Shown here: positions 29,960 through 39,599 of the stretch, one piece after another
Layout of the letters: the number at the start of each line of letters is the position of its first letter
How positions within the stretch are numbered: the first letter of the stretch is position 1
From: Stenotrophomonas acidaminiphila
Lineage (GTDB): Bacteria; Pseudomonadota; Gammaproteobacteria; Xanthomonadales; Xanthomonadaceae
Direction of reading: 5' to 3'
Length of the DNA: 64,000 nucleotides
Assembly: GCA_002951995.1 (NCBI GenBank)
Contig: CP019797.1
Location: forward strand, 1,534,501-1,598,500
Notes under the pieces: generated by a model
What the model saw: the letters and a program-made list of their open reading frames with translations, nothing else
Databases searched by the model: none
Told to the model about the DNA's origin: nothing
Position numbers and translations under genes: made by a program

Positions 29960-30468
29960 CCACACGCAGGTGCGCGGCTACCCCACACCGGGACATACCG
30001 ATAAAGCCCCGGGCGGGGCGAGCCCCGCCCCCCACGACGTAGGTGGCGGCTTCATGCGTATTGCCGGTGATCCACCCACGTAGGTGTGGGGCTTGCCCCA
30101 CACGCGGACGTACCGATAAAACCCCGGGCGGGGCGAGCCCGCCCCCACGGGTGGCGGCTTCATGCGTATTGCCGGCGATCTACCCACGTAGGTGTGGGGC
30201 TTGCCCCACACGCGGACGTACCGATAAAACCCCGGGCGGGGCGAGCCCGCCCCCACGGGTGGCGGCTTCATGCGTATTGCCGGCGACCCACCCACGTAGG
30301 TGTGGGGCTTGCCCCACACGGGGACGTACCGGTAAAGCCCCGGGCGGGGCGAGCCCGCCCCCACGGGTGGCGGCTTCATGCGTATTGCCGGCGATTTACC
30401 CACGTAGGTGTGGGGCTTGCCCCACACGCGGACGTACCGGCAAAGCCCCGGCGGGGGCGAACCCCGCC
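29960..30468. repeat. 108-bp satellite array of inverted GTAG (SMAG-type) palindromes
   Basis: taggtgtggggcttgccccacac recurs at 30081, 30189, 30297 and 30405, an exact 108-bp period, with a degenerate first unit from about 29960. Each unit has two palindromes in opposite orientation: a GTAG-headed tgtggggcttgccccaca and a cggggcgagcccg type. These are joined by gtaccgataaaaccc and by a ggtggcggcttcatgcgtattgccggcga spacer. The array fills the gap between the GGDEF-EAL and epmB genes. Because 108 is divisible by 3, long open frames cross it on both strands; they are not genes. Confidence 0.92.
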
Positions 30469-30469
30469 G

Positions 30470-31506
<1,037 letters not shown>

Positions 31507-31607
31507 GGGCGACCAGAAAAACAGATGCCCGCCTTCGATGGCGGGCGTTCCATTCTAATCCGGCCGCCAGGCGCGCGCCGGTTTTGCCACTTATCAGGAG
31601 TTCCAGC

Positions 31608-32174
31608 ATGGCCAGCTACGGCATGAACGACGTGAAGAACGGGATGAAAATCCTGGTCAACAACCAACCGGCTGTCATCATCGACACCGAGTACGTCAAG
31701 CCGGGCAAGGGCCAGGCGTTCACCCGCGTGAAGTACCGCCTGATCAAGGACGGCCGTACCCAGGAAATCACCATGAAGTCGACCGACTCGCTGGATGCGG
31801 CCGACGTCGTCGACACCGACATGAACTACATGTACAGCGACGGCGAGTACTGGCATTTCATGGACCCGGAAACCTTCGAGCAGGTGCAGGCGACCAAGGC
31901 CGGCATGGGCGGCGCCGAGAAGTGGCTCAAGGGCGAGGAATCCTGCGTGGTGACCCTGTGGAACGGCGAGCCGATCGCGGTGCAGCCGCCGAACTTCGTC
32001 GAACTGAAGATCACCGAGACCGACCCGGGCGTGCGCGGCGATACCTCCGGCGGCGGCGGCAAGCCGGCCACCCTGGAGACCGGTGCGGTGGTGCGCGTGC
32101 CGCTGTTCGTCGGCCAGGACGAGGTGATCCGCGTCGATACCCGCTCCGGCGAATACTCCGCGCGCGTCAAGTAA
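31608..32174 (+). CDS. efp: Translation elongation factor P
   Basis: A 188-residue factor that rescues ribosomes stalled at polyproline. The three-domain EF-P pattern is clear: the modification loop KPGKGQ with Lys34 as the beta-lysylated residue, an internal OB domain ([19 protein letters not shown]), and the closing [19 protein letters not shown] ribosome site lies 7 nt before ATG 31608. The epmB gene on the opposite strand supports the EpmA/EpmB type of modification. The TMEM175-like gene starts 4 bp after the stop. Confidence 0.98.
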   Translation: MASYGMNDVKNGMKILVNNQPAVIIDTEYVKPGKGQAFTRVKYRLIKDGRTQEITMKSTDSLDAADVVDTDMNYMYSDGEYWHFMDPETFEQVQATKAGMGGAEKWLKGEESCVVTLWNGEPIAVQPPNFVELKITETDPGVRGDTSGGGGKPATLETGAVVRVPLFVGQDEVIRVDTRSGEYSARVK

Positions 32175-32178
32175 GCCC

Positions 32179-32817
32179 ATGCGCGAACCCGCCGGCGTCG
32201 AGCAGGCTGTCGAGGAACCGGTCCGCGAGGACCGGTTTCCGCATGAGCGGGTGGTGAACTTCTGCGATGCGGTGTTCGCCATCGTCATCACCCTGCTGGC
32301 GATCGAACTGCGCCTGCCGGGCAGCGAACTGATCGAACGGGTGGGCGCCGACCAGGCCTGGGGCGAGACCTTCAGCGTGCTGCTGGCCTATGTCATCAGC
32401 TTCTTCGTGACCGGGCTGTTCTGGGTCGGGCACATGCTCACCTGGAAACACGTGCGACGGGTCAATGCCAGGCTGGTGTGGCTGGCCCTGCTGCAGCTGT
32501 TCTTCGTCGTGCTGATGCCGTTCGCGACCCGCCAGGTGTCCGAACATTTCGTGGTCTACGCGCTGGTGCTCACCGGCATTTCGCTGTTTTCCTGGCTGCT
32601 GCGGCGCACGGTGGTGGCACAGGAGAACCTGCATGCCCGGCTCGGCCCGGCGCAGGCCCGCCTGCTGCTGGTGCGCGGGCTGATCCCGCTGCTTGTGTTT
32701 TCCTGCGCCATCCCGCTGGGCGTGTTCGTCCCGGGGAAATGGGCGGCGCTGGTGTTCGCGCTGATTTTCCCGCTGTCCATGCTCGCCCGCCGGCGCATCC
32801 TCGCCCGTGGCGATTGA
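32179..32817 (+). CDS. TMEM175-family (DUF1211) membrane protein, putative potassium channel
   Basis: A 212-residue protein with about six hydrophobic segments. The first carries the family signature RVVNFCDAVFAIVITLLAIEL (FCDAVFAI; FSDxxFAI is usual). Bacterial TMEM175 proteins form tetrameric K+-permeable channels. It begins 4 bp after efp and may be co-transcribed with it. Confidence 0.85.
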   Translation: MREPAGVEQAVEEPVREDRFPHERVVNFCDAVFAIVITLLAIELRLPGSELIERVGADQAWGETFSVLLAYVISFFVTGLFWVGHMLTWKHVRRVNARLVWLALLQLFFVVLMPFATRQVSEHFVVYALVLTGISLFSWLLRRTVVAQENLHARLGPAQARLLLVRGLIPLLVFSCAIPLGVFVPGKWAALVFALIFPLSMLARRRILARGD

Positions 32818-32856
32818 GCGCGCGCCGCAGGCCCGGTCCCGGAAGGAAGCTTTGCA

Positions 32857-34199
32857 ATGACAATCCATGAAACCGCGGCGTCCCGCTGCGACCTCCTGAT
32901 CGAAGCCGGCTACGTGGTACCGGTCGAGCCGCATGCGGTGGTGCTGGAAGACCATGCGGTGGCGGTGAGCGGGGGCCGGATCGTGGCGGTGCTGCCGCGC
33001 GCCGAGGCACGCGCGCGCTTCCAGCCCGCCGAGGTGGTGTCGCGGCCGCAGGCGGCGCTGATCCCGGGGCTGGTCAACGCCCACACCCACAACCCGATGA
33101 CCCTGCTGCGCGGGATCGCCGACGACCTGCCGCTGATGACCTGGCTGCGCGAGCACATCTGGCCGGTGGAGGCCGCGGTGATCGGCCCGGAGTTCGTCGC
33201 CGACGGCACCACCTTGGCCATCGCCGAGATGCTGCGCGGCGGCACCACCTGCGCCAACGAGAACTATTTTTTCGCCGACGTGCAGGCCGCCGTGTACAAG
33301 AAGCACGGCTTCCGCGCGCTGGTCGGCGCGGTGATCATCGATTTCCCCAGCGCCTGGGCGAAGAGCGACGACGAATACTTCGCCCGCGCCGGCGAACTGC
33401 ACGACCAGTGGCGCGGTGATCCGCTGATCGGCACCGCGTTCGCGCCGCACGCGCCGTACACGGTCAACGACGCCAACTTCGAGCGGGTGCGGATGCTGTC
33501 CGACCAGCTCGACATCCCGGTGCACCTGCATACCCACGAGACCGCGCAGGAAATCAGCGATTCGCTGAAACTGCACGGCCAGCGCCCGCTGGCACGGCTG
33601 GACCGGCTGGGGCTGGTCAACGACCGCCTGATCGCGGTGCACATGACCCAGCTCACCGACGCCGAGATCCACCTGTGCGCCGAACGCGGCGTGCACGTGG
33701 TGCATTGCCCGGAATCGAACCTGAAGCTGGCCTCGGGCTTCTGCCCGGCCTGCGCGCTGGTGCGCGCGGGGTGAACCTGGCCATCGGCACCGACGGCTGC
33801 GCCAGCAACAACGACCTGGACATGTTCAGCGAGAACCGCACCGCGGCGATCCTGGCCAAGGCCGTGGCCAACGACGCCACCGCGCTGGACGCGGCCACCA
33901 CGCTGCGCGCGGCCACCCTGGGCGGCGCGCGCGCGCTGGGGTTCGGTGACAGGATCGGCTCGATCGAGGTCGGCAAGCAGGCCGACCTGGCGTGCGTGGA
34001 CCTGTCGGCGCTGGAGACCCAGCCGCTGCACCACGTGCTGTCGCAGCTGGTCTACGCCGCTGGCCGCCACCAGGTCAGCGACGTGTGGATCGCCGGCCAG
34101 CCCAAGCTGGTGCAGCGCGAACTGGTCGGCATGGACGTGGCGGCGATCACCGCCAATGCCCGCCAGTGGCGCGACCGCATCCGTTCCAGCCGCGCCTGA
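32857..34199 (+). pseudogene. mtaD: TRZ/ATZ family hydrolase, 5-methylthioadenosine/S-adenosylhomocysteine deaminase type (frameshifted in this sequence)
   Basis: An amidohydrolase of about 447 residues if restored. The first part has NAHTHNPMTLLRG, HLHTHET and HMTQLTD and runs to a TGA at 33772-33774 after ALVRAG. The remainder continues in another frame as VNLAIGTDGCASNNDLDM, with the catalytic Asp, through to ARQWRDRIRSS. Adding one G to the G4 run at about 33767-33772 restores RAG-VNLAIGTDG exactly as in the family. The break is therefore a one-base loss, probably a homopolymer error. The neighbours ubiG and gph follow closely on the same strand. Confidence 0.88.
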
Positions 34200-34226
34200 G
34201 CGCGGCGGCTTCACGAGGATTCCGAC

Positions 34227-34949
34227 ATGACCGCAGCACCGACGTCCAACAATTTCGATCAGGCCGAGCTGGACAAGTTCGCCGCACTGGCCAACCGCTG
34301 GTGGGACGCCGACGGCCCGCAGAAGCCGCTGCACGCGCTCAACCCGGTGCGGCTGCGGTACGTGGCCGAGCGCGCCACGCTGCGCGGCGCGCGGGTGCTC
34401 GACATCGGCTGCGGCGGCGGCCTGCTCAGCGAAGCGCTGGCGAAGGAGGGCGCGCAGGTCACCGCCATCGACCTGGCGCCGGAGCTGGTGAAGGTCGCGC
34501 GCCTGCACGGGCTGGAATCCGGGGTGCAGGTCGATTACCGGGTGCAGGCGGCCGAGGACCTGGCCGCCGAGCAGGCCGGAGCGTTCGACGTGGTGACCTG
34601 CATGGAGATGCTCGAGCACGTGCCGGACCCGGGCGCGATCATCGCCGCCTGCCAGCGCCTGCTGCGTCCCGGCGGCAAGCTGTTCCTGTCCACGATCAAC
34701 CGCACCCCGGCCGCGTTCGCGGTGGCGGTGGTCGGCGCCGAGTACATCGCCCGGCTGCTGCCGCGCGGCACCCACCACTACCAGGAATTCATCAAGCCGG
34801 CCGAGCTGGGCGCCTGGCTGCGCCAGTCCGGGTTGCAGCTGCAGGACGTCAGCGGCATGGCCTACGAGCCGTGGCGCAACCGCGCGCGCCTGAGCCGGCG
34901 CACCGACATCAACTACCTGGCCTTCGCGGTCAAGCCCGAGCAGGCCTGA
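34227..34949 (+). CDS. ubiG: Ubiquinone biosynthesis O-methyltransferase UbiG
   Basis: A 240-residue SAM-dependent enzyme performing both O-methylations in ubiquinone synthesis. Seen: the family N-terminus [19 protein letters not shown], motif [30 protein letters not shown], and the late [17 protein letters not shown] and DINYLAF. GAGGATT lies before ATG 34227. gph starts 3 bp after its stop. Confidence 0.96.
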   Translation: MTAAPTSNNFDQAELDKFAALANRWWDADGPQKPLHALNPVRLRYVAERATLRGARVLDIGCGGGLLSEALAKEGAQVTAIDLAPELVKVARLHGLESGVQVDYRVQAAEDLAAEQAGAFDVVTCMEMLEHVPDPGAIIAACQRLLRPGGKLFLSTINRTPAAFAVAVVGAEYIARLLPRGTHHYQEFIKPAELGAWLRQSGLQLQDVSGMAYEPWRNRARLSRRTDINYLAFAVKPEQA

Positions 34950-34951
34950 CC

Positions 34952-35632
34952 GTGCCCGCGTTCCCGCCGGTGGTGCTGTTCGACCTGGACGGCACCCTGC
35001 TCGACACCGCGCCGGATTTCGTGGTCACCGCCAATGCCATGCGCCAGGCGCGCGGCATGCAGGCGCTGGTCGCCGAGTGCCTGCGCCCGGTGGTGTCCAA
35101 GGGCTCGCGGGCGATGCTGGCGGTGGCCTTCCCGCAGATGGCCGAAAGCGAACGACAGGCGCTGGTGCCCGAGTTCCTGGACGTCTACCAGTCCCTGATC
35201 GGCCGCCACGCGCGGCTGTTCGACGGCGTCGCCAGCATGTTGCATGCGCTGGAGCAGGCGGGCAGCCGCTGGGGCATCGTCACCAACAAGCCCGAATACC
35301 TGGCGCGGCTGATCCTGCCGCAGCTGGGCTGGGAACAGCGCTGCGCGGTACTCATCGGTGGCGACACCCTGGCCGAACGCAAGCCGCACCCGCTGCCGCT
35401 GCAGGTGGCGGCGCAGCGGATCGGGTGGGCGCCGCAGCACTGCGTCTACGTCGGCGACGACGCGCGCGACATCCAGGCCGCATCGGCGGCCGCGATGCCC
35501 TCGGTCGCCGCGCTGTGGGGCTACCGCCCGGACGGCGACGACCCGGCGCTGTGGCAGGCCGACGTGATGGCGGCGACCCCGGCCGCGCTGCTGGAGCCGG
35601 CCGCCTGGCCGTGGCCGCGCGGCCTGCGCTGA
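34952..35632 (+). CDS. gph: HAD-superfamily phosphoglycolate phosphatase
   Basis: A 226-residue HAD hydrolase. Motif I is VLFDLDGTLLDTAPDF, motif II around IVTNKPEYLA, motif III Lys in ERKPHPLPL, and motif IV VYVGDDARDIQAA. The class 1 cap domain matches Gph, which recycles 2-phosphoglycolate formed during repair of oxidised DNA ends. It starts with GTG 34952, 3 bp after ubiG, so the two are co-transcribed. Confidence 0.88.
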   Translation: MPAFPPVVLFDLDGTLLDTAPDFVVTANAMRQARGMQALVAECLRPVVSKGSRAMLAVAFPQMAESERQALVPEFLDVYQSLIGRHARLFDGVASMLHALEQAGSRWGIVTNKPEYLARLILPQLGWEQRCAVLIGGDTLAERKPHPLPLQVAAQRIGWAPQHCVYVGDDARDIQAASAAAMPSVAALWGYRPDGDDPALWQADVMAATPAALLEPAAWPWPRGLR

Positions 35633-35651
35633 AGCCGCGGCGCCTGGCGCC

Positions 35652-36103
35652 TCAACCGCCGCAGCGGCGGTACGCGAACGGGATTTCCAGCCTCTTGCCG
35701 TCTGGCCCCGGTCCGGAGATGGAGGCCTGCAACCCGGTGCCGTCGCGCCGGTACTCGATGCGCTGGGGAAGTCGTGTCCGGGGTTCGCGAACACCACCCA
35801 GCCCTCGCCGTGGCCGGCGATGGCGAACACCGTGGGCGCCACGCCATTGGGCTGGACATGGAAACCCGCATCGCTGCCGGCAGGCACCAGGCGCATGAAT
35901 TCGAACGATTCGGTGGCGCCGCCGCGCAGCGTGCGCGACATGCCCAGCAGTGCACCGCCGGCTTCCGGCAGCCAGGCCTCCTCGATCTTCCGTTCCGCGC
36001 TGCCGCCGCACCATTGGCCCGCGAGCCAGTCGAACTCGCCGGCCACGGCGGTCCCGCCCGCCAATGCCATGCCCACCCCCAGCACGATTGCCGCCTTTGC
36101 CAT
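35652..36103 (-). pseudogene. DUF6265-like secreted protein (frameshifted in this sequence)
   Basis: About 150 residues if restored. A signal peptide is followed by FDWLAGQWCG and EEAWLPEAGGALLGMSRT, the usual opening of this family, then FVVFANPGHDFP-type sequence. There the frame breaks; QRIEYRRDGTGLQASISGPG continues in another frame to the TGA at 35652. One extra base in the G4 run at 35765-35768 restores it. Function is unknown. It is divergent from an AraC-type regulator gene, with 88 bp between starts, so the regulator may control it. Confidence 0.7.
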
Positions 36104-36191
36104 GTTCCCGCCTCCTCGATGGATGGCCGCAGGCTAGCCGGGCCGCGGCGGCCACGCTTGTAAAAACGCGCAGCACCGGGTTCGATGGCGC

Positions 36192-37091
36192 ATGGACTAC
36201 CGCGAGTACCCGCCGCCGCCCGACCTGCAGCGCCACGTGCGCTGCCTGTGGGTGTTGCGCGACGACGCCCCGGACGGCGAGGTGCAGGTGATCTACCCGG
36301 ACGGCTGCTGCGAACTGCTGGCCGAACTGGGCGTGCCGCTGCGTTTCCACGGCGCGGACGGGCAGGTCCGCGCCGACCAGCCGTTCTGTTTTGCCGCCCA
36401 GCAGCGCGGCCCGGTGCGGCTGCAGGCGGCCGGTGCGGTGTTCTGCATCGGCGTGCGGCTGACGCCGGCGAGCAGTGCGCTGGTGGCCGGCGCGCGCCTG
36501 CCCGGGTTGCGTGACCAGGCCCCCGACCTGTTCACCCTCGATCCCGCGTTCGCCGCGCGCTTCGCCGGGGCCGCGCGCGGCTACGTCGCCGCGCAGTCGC
36601 CGCAACCGTTGTGGCGGCTGCTGCGGGAACGGGCGGCCGGGTTCGTGCCCGATGCGCTCATCGTGCGCGCCGTTGCCCTGCTCGACGCGGCCGACGGCGA
36701 CCTGCGCATCGCCGAACTGGCGCAGCGGCTGGGAGTCGGCCTGCGGACCCTGCAGCCGCGGTTTCTCGCCGCGGTCGGCATGACGCCGAAGGAATACGCG
36801 CGCGTGCGCCGGCTGCAGGCCCTGCTGCGCACGCTGGATGCCGCGGACGCGGACATTGCCGCGGCGGCCGCGCGCCACGGTTACAGCGACCAGGCGCACG
36901 CCACCCGCGAGCTGGTCGGCTGGACCGGGGCCACACCGGCCCGGTTGATGCGTGCCCTGCGCGGCAACCGGGAAGGCGACGATGCGCTGCGGCTGGCGGC
37001 GGCCTTCGTGCGTGGCACCAGCGCCACGCCCGCGGTGCCGGCGCGTGGCGCGCGTTCGCCGGGAACACGCCGGCGGCCGGCCACGGCCTGA
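36192..37091 (+). CDS. AraC/XylS family transcriptional regulator
   Basis: A 299-residue regulator. The N-terminal half (YREYPPPPDLQRHVRCLWVL, IYPDGCCELL) matches the DUF6597-type ligand-binding region of AraC proteins. The C-terminal AraC helix-turn-helix pair lies at about 170-265: LAQRLGVGLRTLQPRFLAAV, GMTPKEYARVRRLQALL, ARHGYSDQAHATREL. An Arg/Ala-rich tail follows. It is divergent from the DUF6265-like gene. Confidence 0.88.
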   Translation: MDYREYPPPPDLQRHVRCLWVLRDDAPDGEVQVIYPDGCCELLAELGVPLRFHGADGQVRADQPFCFAAQQRGPVRLQAAGAVFCIGVRLTPASSALVAGARLPGLRDQAPDLFTLDPAFAARFAGAARGYVAAQSPQPLWRLLRERAAGFVPDALIVRAVALLDAADGDLRIAELAQRLGVGLRTLQPRFLAAVGMTPKEYARVRRLQALLRTLDAADADIAAAAARHGYSDQAHATRELVGWTGATPARLMRALRGNREGDDALRLAAAFVRGTSATPAVPARGARSPGTRRRPATA

Positions 37092-37149
37092 TGCGCAGCC
37101 TGCCGCGCGGCGCCCGCGCAAAGCCGCAGACGGCGCCCGGACAGGTTCT

Positions 37150-37155
37150 TACAAT
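37150..37155 (+). promoter_or_regulatory. Candidate -10 giving a leaderless start
   Basis: TACAAT ends 6 nt before ATG 37162 (intervening aggcgc), leaving no space for a ribosome binding site. No clear -35. Confidence 0.5.
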
Positions 37156-37161
37156 AGGCGC

Positions 37162-37851
37162 ATGACTGGATCTGATTCCCTGGACGGTTTCCTGGACAAG
37201 TGGCGCGAGCGCTGGCCCGAATGGTCGCTGGTCGACCGTTTCGTCGCACCGGAGCTGCATCGCCGCACGCTGGCGTGGTTCGCGCTGCTGCAGGAATTCG
37301 ACGACATGCTCAACATCGCCGGCGATCCGTTGCCGGCCAATGCCAAGCTCGGCTGGTGGGGCGAGGAACTGCGCAGTTGGGCCGGGCAGCGCTCGCGGCA
37401 TCCGCTGGGGCGGGTGCTGGAACCGGTGCGGGCGCCCTGGGCGCAACTGGCCGAGGCCTTGCCGGACCTGGTCGAGGCGCGTGAATGCATGGCCGACCCG
37501 GCGCAGGCGCGGGGTGCGCTGCAGCGCTTCGCCGCTGCGGTGGCGGCGGTGGAGGCGGCGGTGTTCGATGCGCCGCTGCAGCCCGCCGCCGGCGATGCGG
37601 TGCTGACCCAACTGCTGGCGCAGCGGGTGCAGGACCTGGGCGCGGCCGCGGTGCCCGCTGCCGCGGGCGGCGAGGCCGTCTGGCAGCAGGCGTTGCTGGC
37701 GCGCTGGCCGGCGCGGGTCGCCGGGCCGCGACCGCGCCGGCTGTATGCCGCGCTGGCGCGCGGGCGCCTGCAGGCCCGCATCCGTGGCGGCGCCTACCAG
37801 CCGCGCCCGGCGGCGCTGCTGTGGCGTGGCTGGTGGGCGGCGCGCGGCTGA
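37162..37851 (+). CDS. Squalene/phytoene synthase-like family protein
   Basis: A 229-residue helical protein. The front part (FALLQEFDDMLNIAG, AKLGWWGEEL, HPLGRVLEP) resembles the all-alpha isoprenoid synthase fold, with FDDML where the first Asp-rich motif would be. The second Asp-rich motif is not visible, and the protein is shorter than true phytoene synthases (about 280-350). So it is probably a non-catalytic or diverged relative, like the NDUFAF6 group, rather than a carotenoid enzyme. Predicted leaderless start at ATG 37162. Confidence 0.65.
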   Translation: MTGSDSLDGFLDKWRERWPEWSLVDRFVAPELHRRTLAWFALLQEFDDMLNIAGDPLPANAKLGWWGEELRSWAGQRSRHPLGRVLEPVRAPWAQLAEALPDLVEARECMADPAQARGALQRFAAAVAAVEAAVFDAPLQPAAGDAVLTQLLAQRVQDLGAAAVPAAAGGEAVWQQALLARWPARVAGPRPRRLYAALARGRLQARIRGGAYQPRPAALLWRGWWAARG

Positions 37852-37934
37852 CCTGCCGGGGCGTCCGGGGGCGATGCGCGTCGATTGCACGGCGCCTGCT
37901 CGCGGGCCGACAACCCTCGCCGGAAGCGGCGCTC

Positions 37935-38483
37935 TCAGGCCGGCGGCGCCGCAAGTGGCGCCGGTGCCCGGGTCGGATAGGTGAGCAGGTAGAGCAGCAC
38001 CAGGATGCCGGCCACCGGCGCCAGGCTGATCAGCTGCCACCAGGGATTGAGGCCGGCGTCGCGCAGCCGCCGCGTACAGGCCGCCAGCCACGGCAACAGC
38101 ACCAGCAGCGCAGCCAGCTGCAGCGGCAGCGGGCCAACAGCCTCGGCAAGTAGTCGGGCGAAGGCCAGCAGCATGGCCACGGCCAGTGCGAACCACCAGA
38201 AATCCGCGCGGGGCGTGGTGCCGTTGAACTCCAGCCCACGCAGGACGCCTTCGCGCATCGCCTGCAGTGCCGGCTGGCTGGGCGCGGGCTCGCCGAGCAG
38301 CAGGCTCGCCGGCGCTACTTCGAACACCGCGGCCAGGGCCCGCAGCGATTCGGTGGAGATCTTCGCGCCCGATTCCAGGCGCTGGATGGTGCGTAGGTTC
38401 AGGCCACTCAGCGCGGCCAGTTGTTCCTGCGACCACTGGCGGGCGATGCGCAGTTCGCGAAGTCGGGGGCCGTTGGCGTGCAT
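37935..38483 (-). CDS. XRE-type helix-turn-helix protein with DUF805 membrane domain
   Basis: A 182-residue fusion. Residues 1-65 form a Cro/CI-type helix-turn-helix (LRELRIARQWSQEQLAALSGLNLRTIQRLE). The rest is a DUF805-like membrane domain with RADFWWFALAVAMLLAFARLL, several hydrophobic helices and the signature TRRLRDAGLNPWWQL. A membrane-anchored regulator that senses something in the membrane is a fair inference. GAGGAA lies 6 nt before ATG 38483. Confidence 0.85.
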   Translation of the reverse strand: MHANGPRLRELRIARQWSQEQLAALSGLNLRTIQRLESGAKISTESLRALAAVFEVAPASLLLGEPAPSQPALQAMREGVLRGLEFNGTTPRADFWWFALAVAMLLAFARLLAEAVGPLPLQLAALLVLLPWLAACTRRLRDAGLNPWWQLISLAPVAGILVLLYLLTYPTRAPAPLAAPPA

Positions 38484-38747
38484 GCAGATTCCTCGGGGCA
38501 GTGGGCTCGGGTTGCCGCCATCATCCTGCCAGGCGCCCAGCCGTGGTGAGGACACGGCCCCGACATGGACCCGACACGGCCCCGACGGCGCGGCCGCACG
38601 GGGCCCGGACCTACCGGCAGCGCGGTCCCGGGCCCGGACCCGGGAGTAACGCGGCGGCTGTTCGCCACGCCTGGGCACCGCTTCGGGTGACGGGAATGGC
38701 GGGGTACGAAAAACCGGGCGCCCCGCGCGCGTGCCGGGCGCGGACGG

Positions 38748-39599
38748 CTACTTGCCGCGCTCGAGCACCAGCAGCGGGTCGATGCGGGTGTCGAACCAGT
38801 TCATTCCCCAATGCAGGTGCGGCCCGGTCGCGCGCCCGGTGGCGCCGACCGCGGCGATCACCTGGCCCTGCACGATGCGCTCGCCGACCTTCACGTCGAT
38901 GCGCGACAGGTGCAGGAAGTTGGAGCTGATGCCGAACCCGTGGTCCAGCACCAGGGTGCCGCCGGTCAGGTACAGGTCCGGGTCGGCGAAGGTGACGATG
39001 CCCGCGGCCGGTGCCTTCACCGGAGTGCCGGTCGGCGCGGCGATATCCATGCCCGAGTGCCCGGCGCCGGGCTGGCCGTTGTAGATGCGGGCGTTGCCGA
39101 AGCGGCCGCTGATGCGCCCCTGCAGCGGCCACTGGAAGGTCTGGGTGAAATCGGTGCGGTCGTCGTCGCGCTGGCGCGCCTCGGTGACCCGGGCCTGTTC
39201 GCGGGCAATGCGCTCGGCGATGGCCGGCGGCGGGTTCACCGTCTTCGGCGGCACGCCGTTGACCCGTTCCAGCGGCCAGTCGCGCGGCGTCACCCTGATC
39301 GAGGCGGTTTCGCTGCCCCCATCCGGGCGCTGCACCTGCACCTGCAGTGGCCCCTTCTCGTCGCGGCCGATGCCGAACACCACGCTGCCGTAGCCGCTGA
39401 CCCGCAGGTCGCGGCCGGCATGCCGCACGCGGCTGCCGGCAGGCACCTTGCCGATCACCATCGCGCCCTGCGAGGCGCTGGCCGGGAACACCACGCGGTT
39501 GTCGACCAGGTCGGCGATGCCGTCCTGGGCCAGCGCGGGCGGGGCAGGGGACAGCGGCGCGGCGAGCAGCAGCGCGCCCCACAGGAGCGAGCGACGCAT
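38748..39599 (-). CDS. M23 family metallopeptidase (LytM domain)
   Basis: A 283-residue secreted protein with a signal peptide ending near ALAQ. A beta-rich middle domain precedes the LytM/M23 domain: FGNARIYNGQPGAGHSGMDIA with the HxxxD zinc ligands, and GPHLHWGMNWF with the HxH. All metal ligands are present, so it should be an active peptidoglycan endopeptidase. Its ATG overlaps the pyrC stop (TGATG), so it is translated from the same message as pyrC and yidD. Confidence 0.9.
   Translation of the reverse strand: MRRSLLWGALLLAAPLSPAPPALAQDGIADLVDNRVVFPASASQGAMVIGKVPAGSRVRHAGRDLRVSGYGSVVFGIGRDEKGPLQVQVQRPDGGSETASIRVTPRDWPLERVNGVPPKTVNPPPAIAERIAREQARVTEARQRDDDRTDFTQTFQWPLQGRISGRFGNARIYNGQPGAGHSGMDIAAPTGTPVKAPAAGIVTFADPDLYLTGGTLVLDHGFGISSNFLHLSRIDVKVGERIVQGQVIAAVGATGRATGPHLHWGMNWFDTRIDPLLVLERGK

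Noticed and set aside
29960..30468. CRISPR array
   Set aside because: Units of 108 bp are similar over their whole length, so there are no unique spacers, and no cas gene is near.
37162..37851. Carotenoid phytoene synthase (crtB)
   Set aside because: Too short, lacks a visible second Asp-rich motif, and no other carotenoid gene is near.
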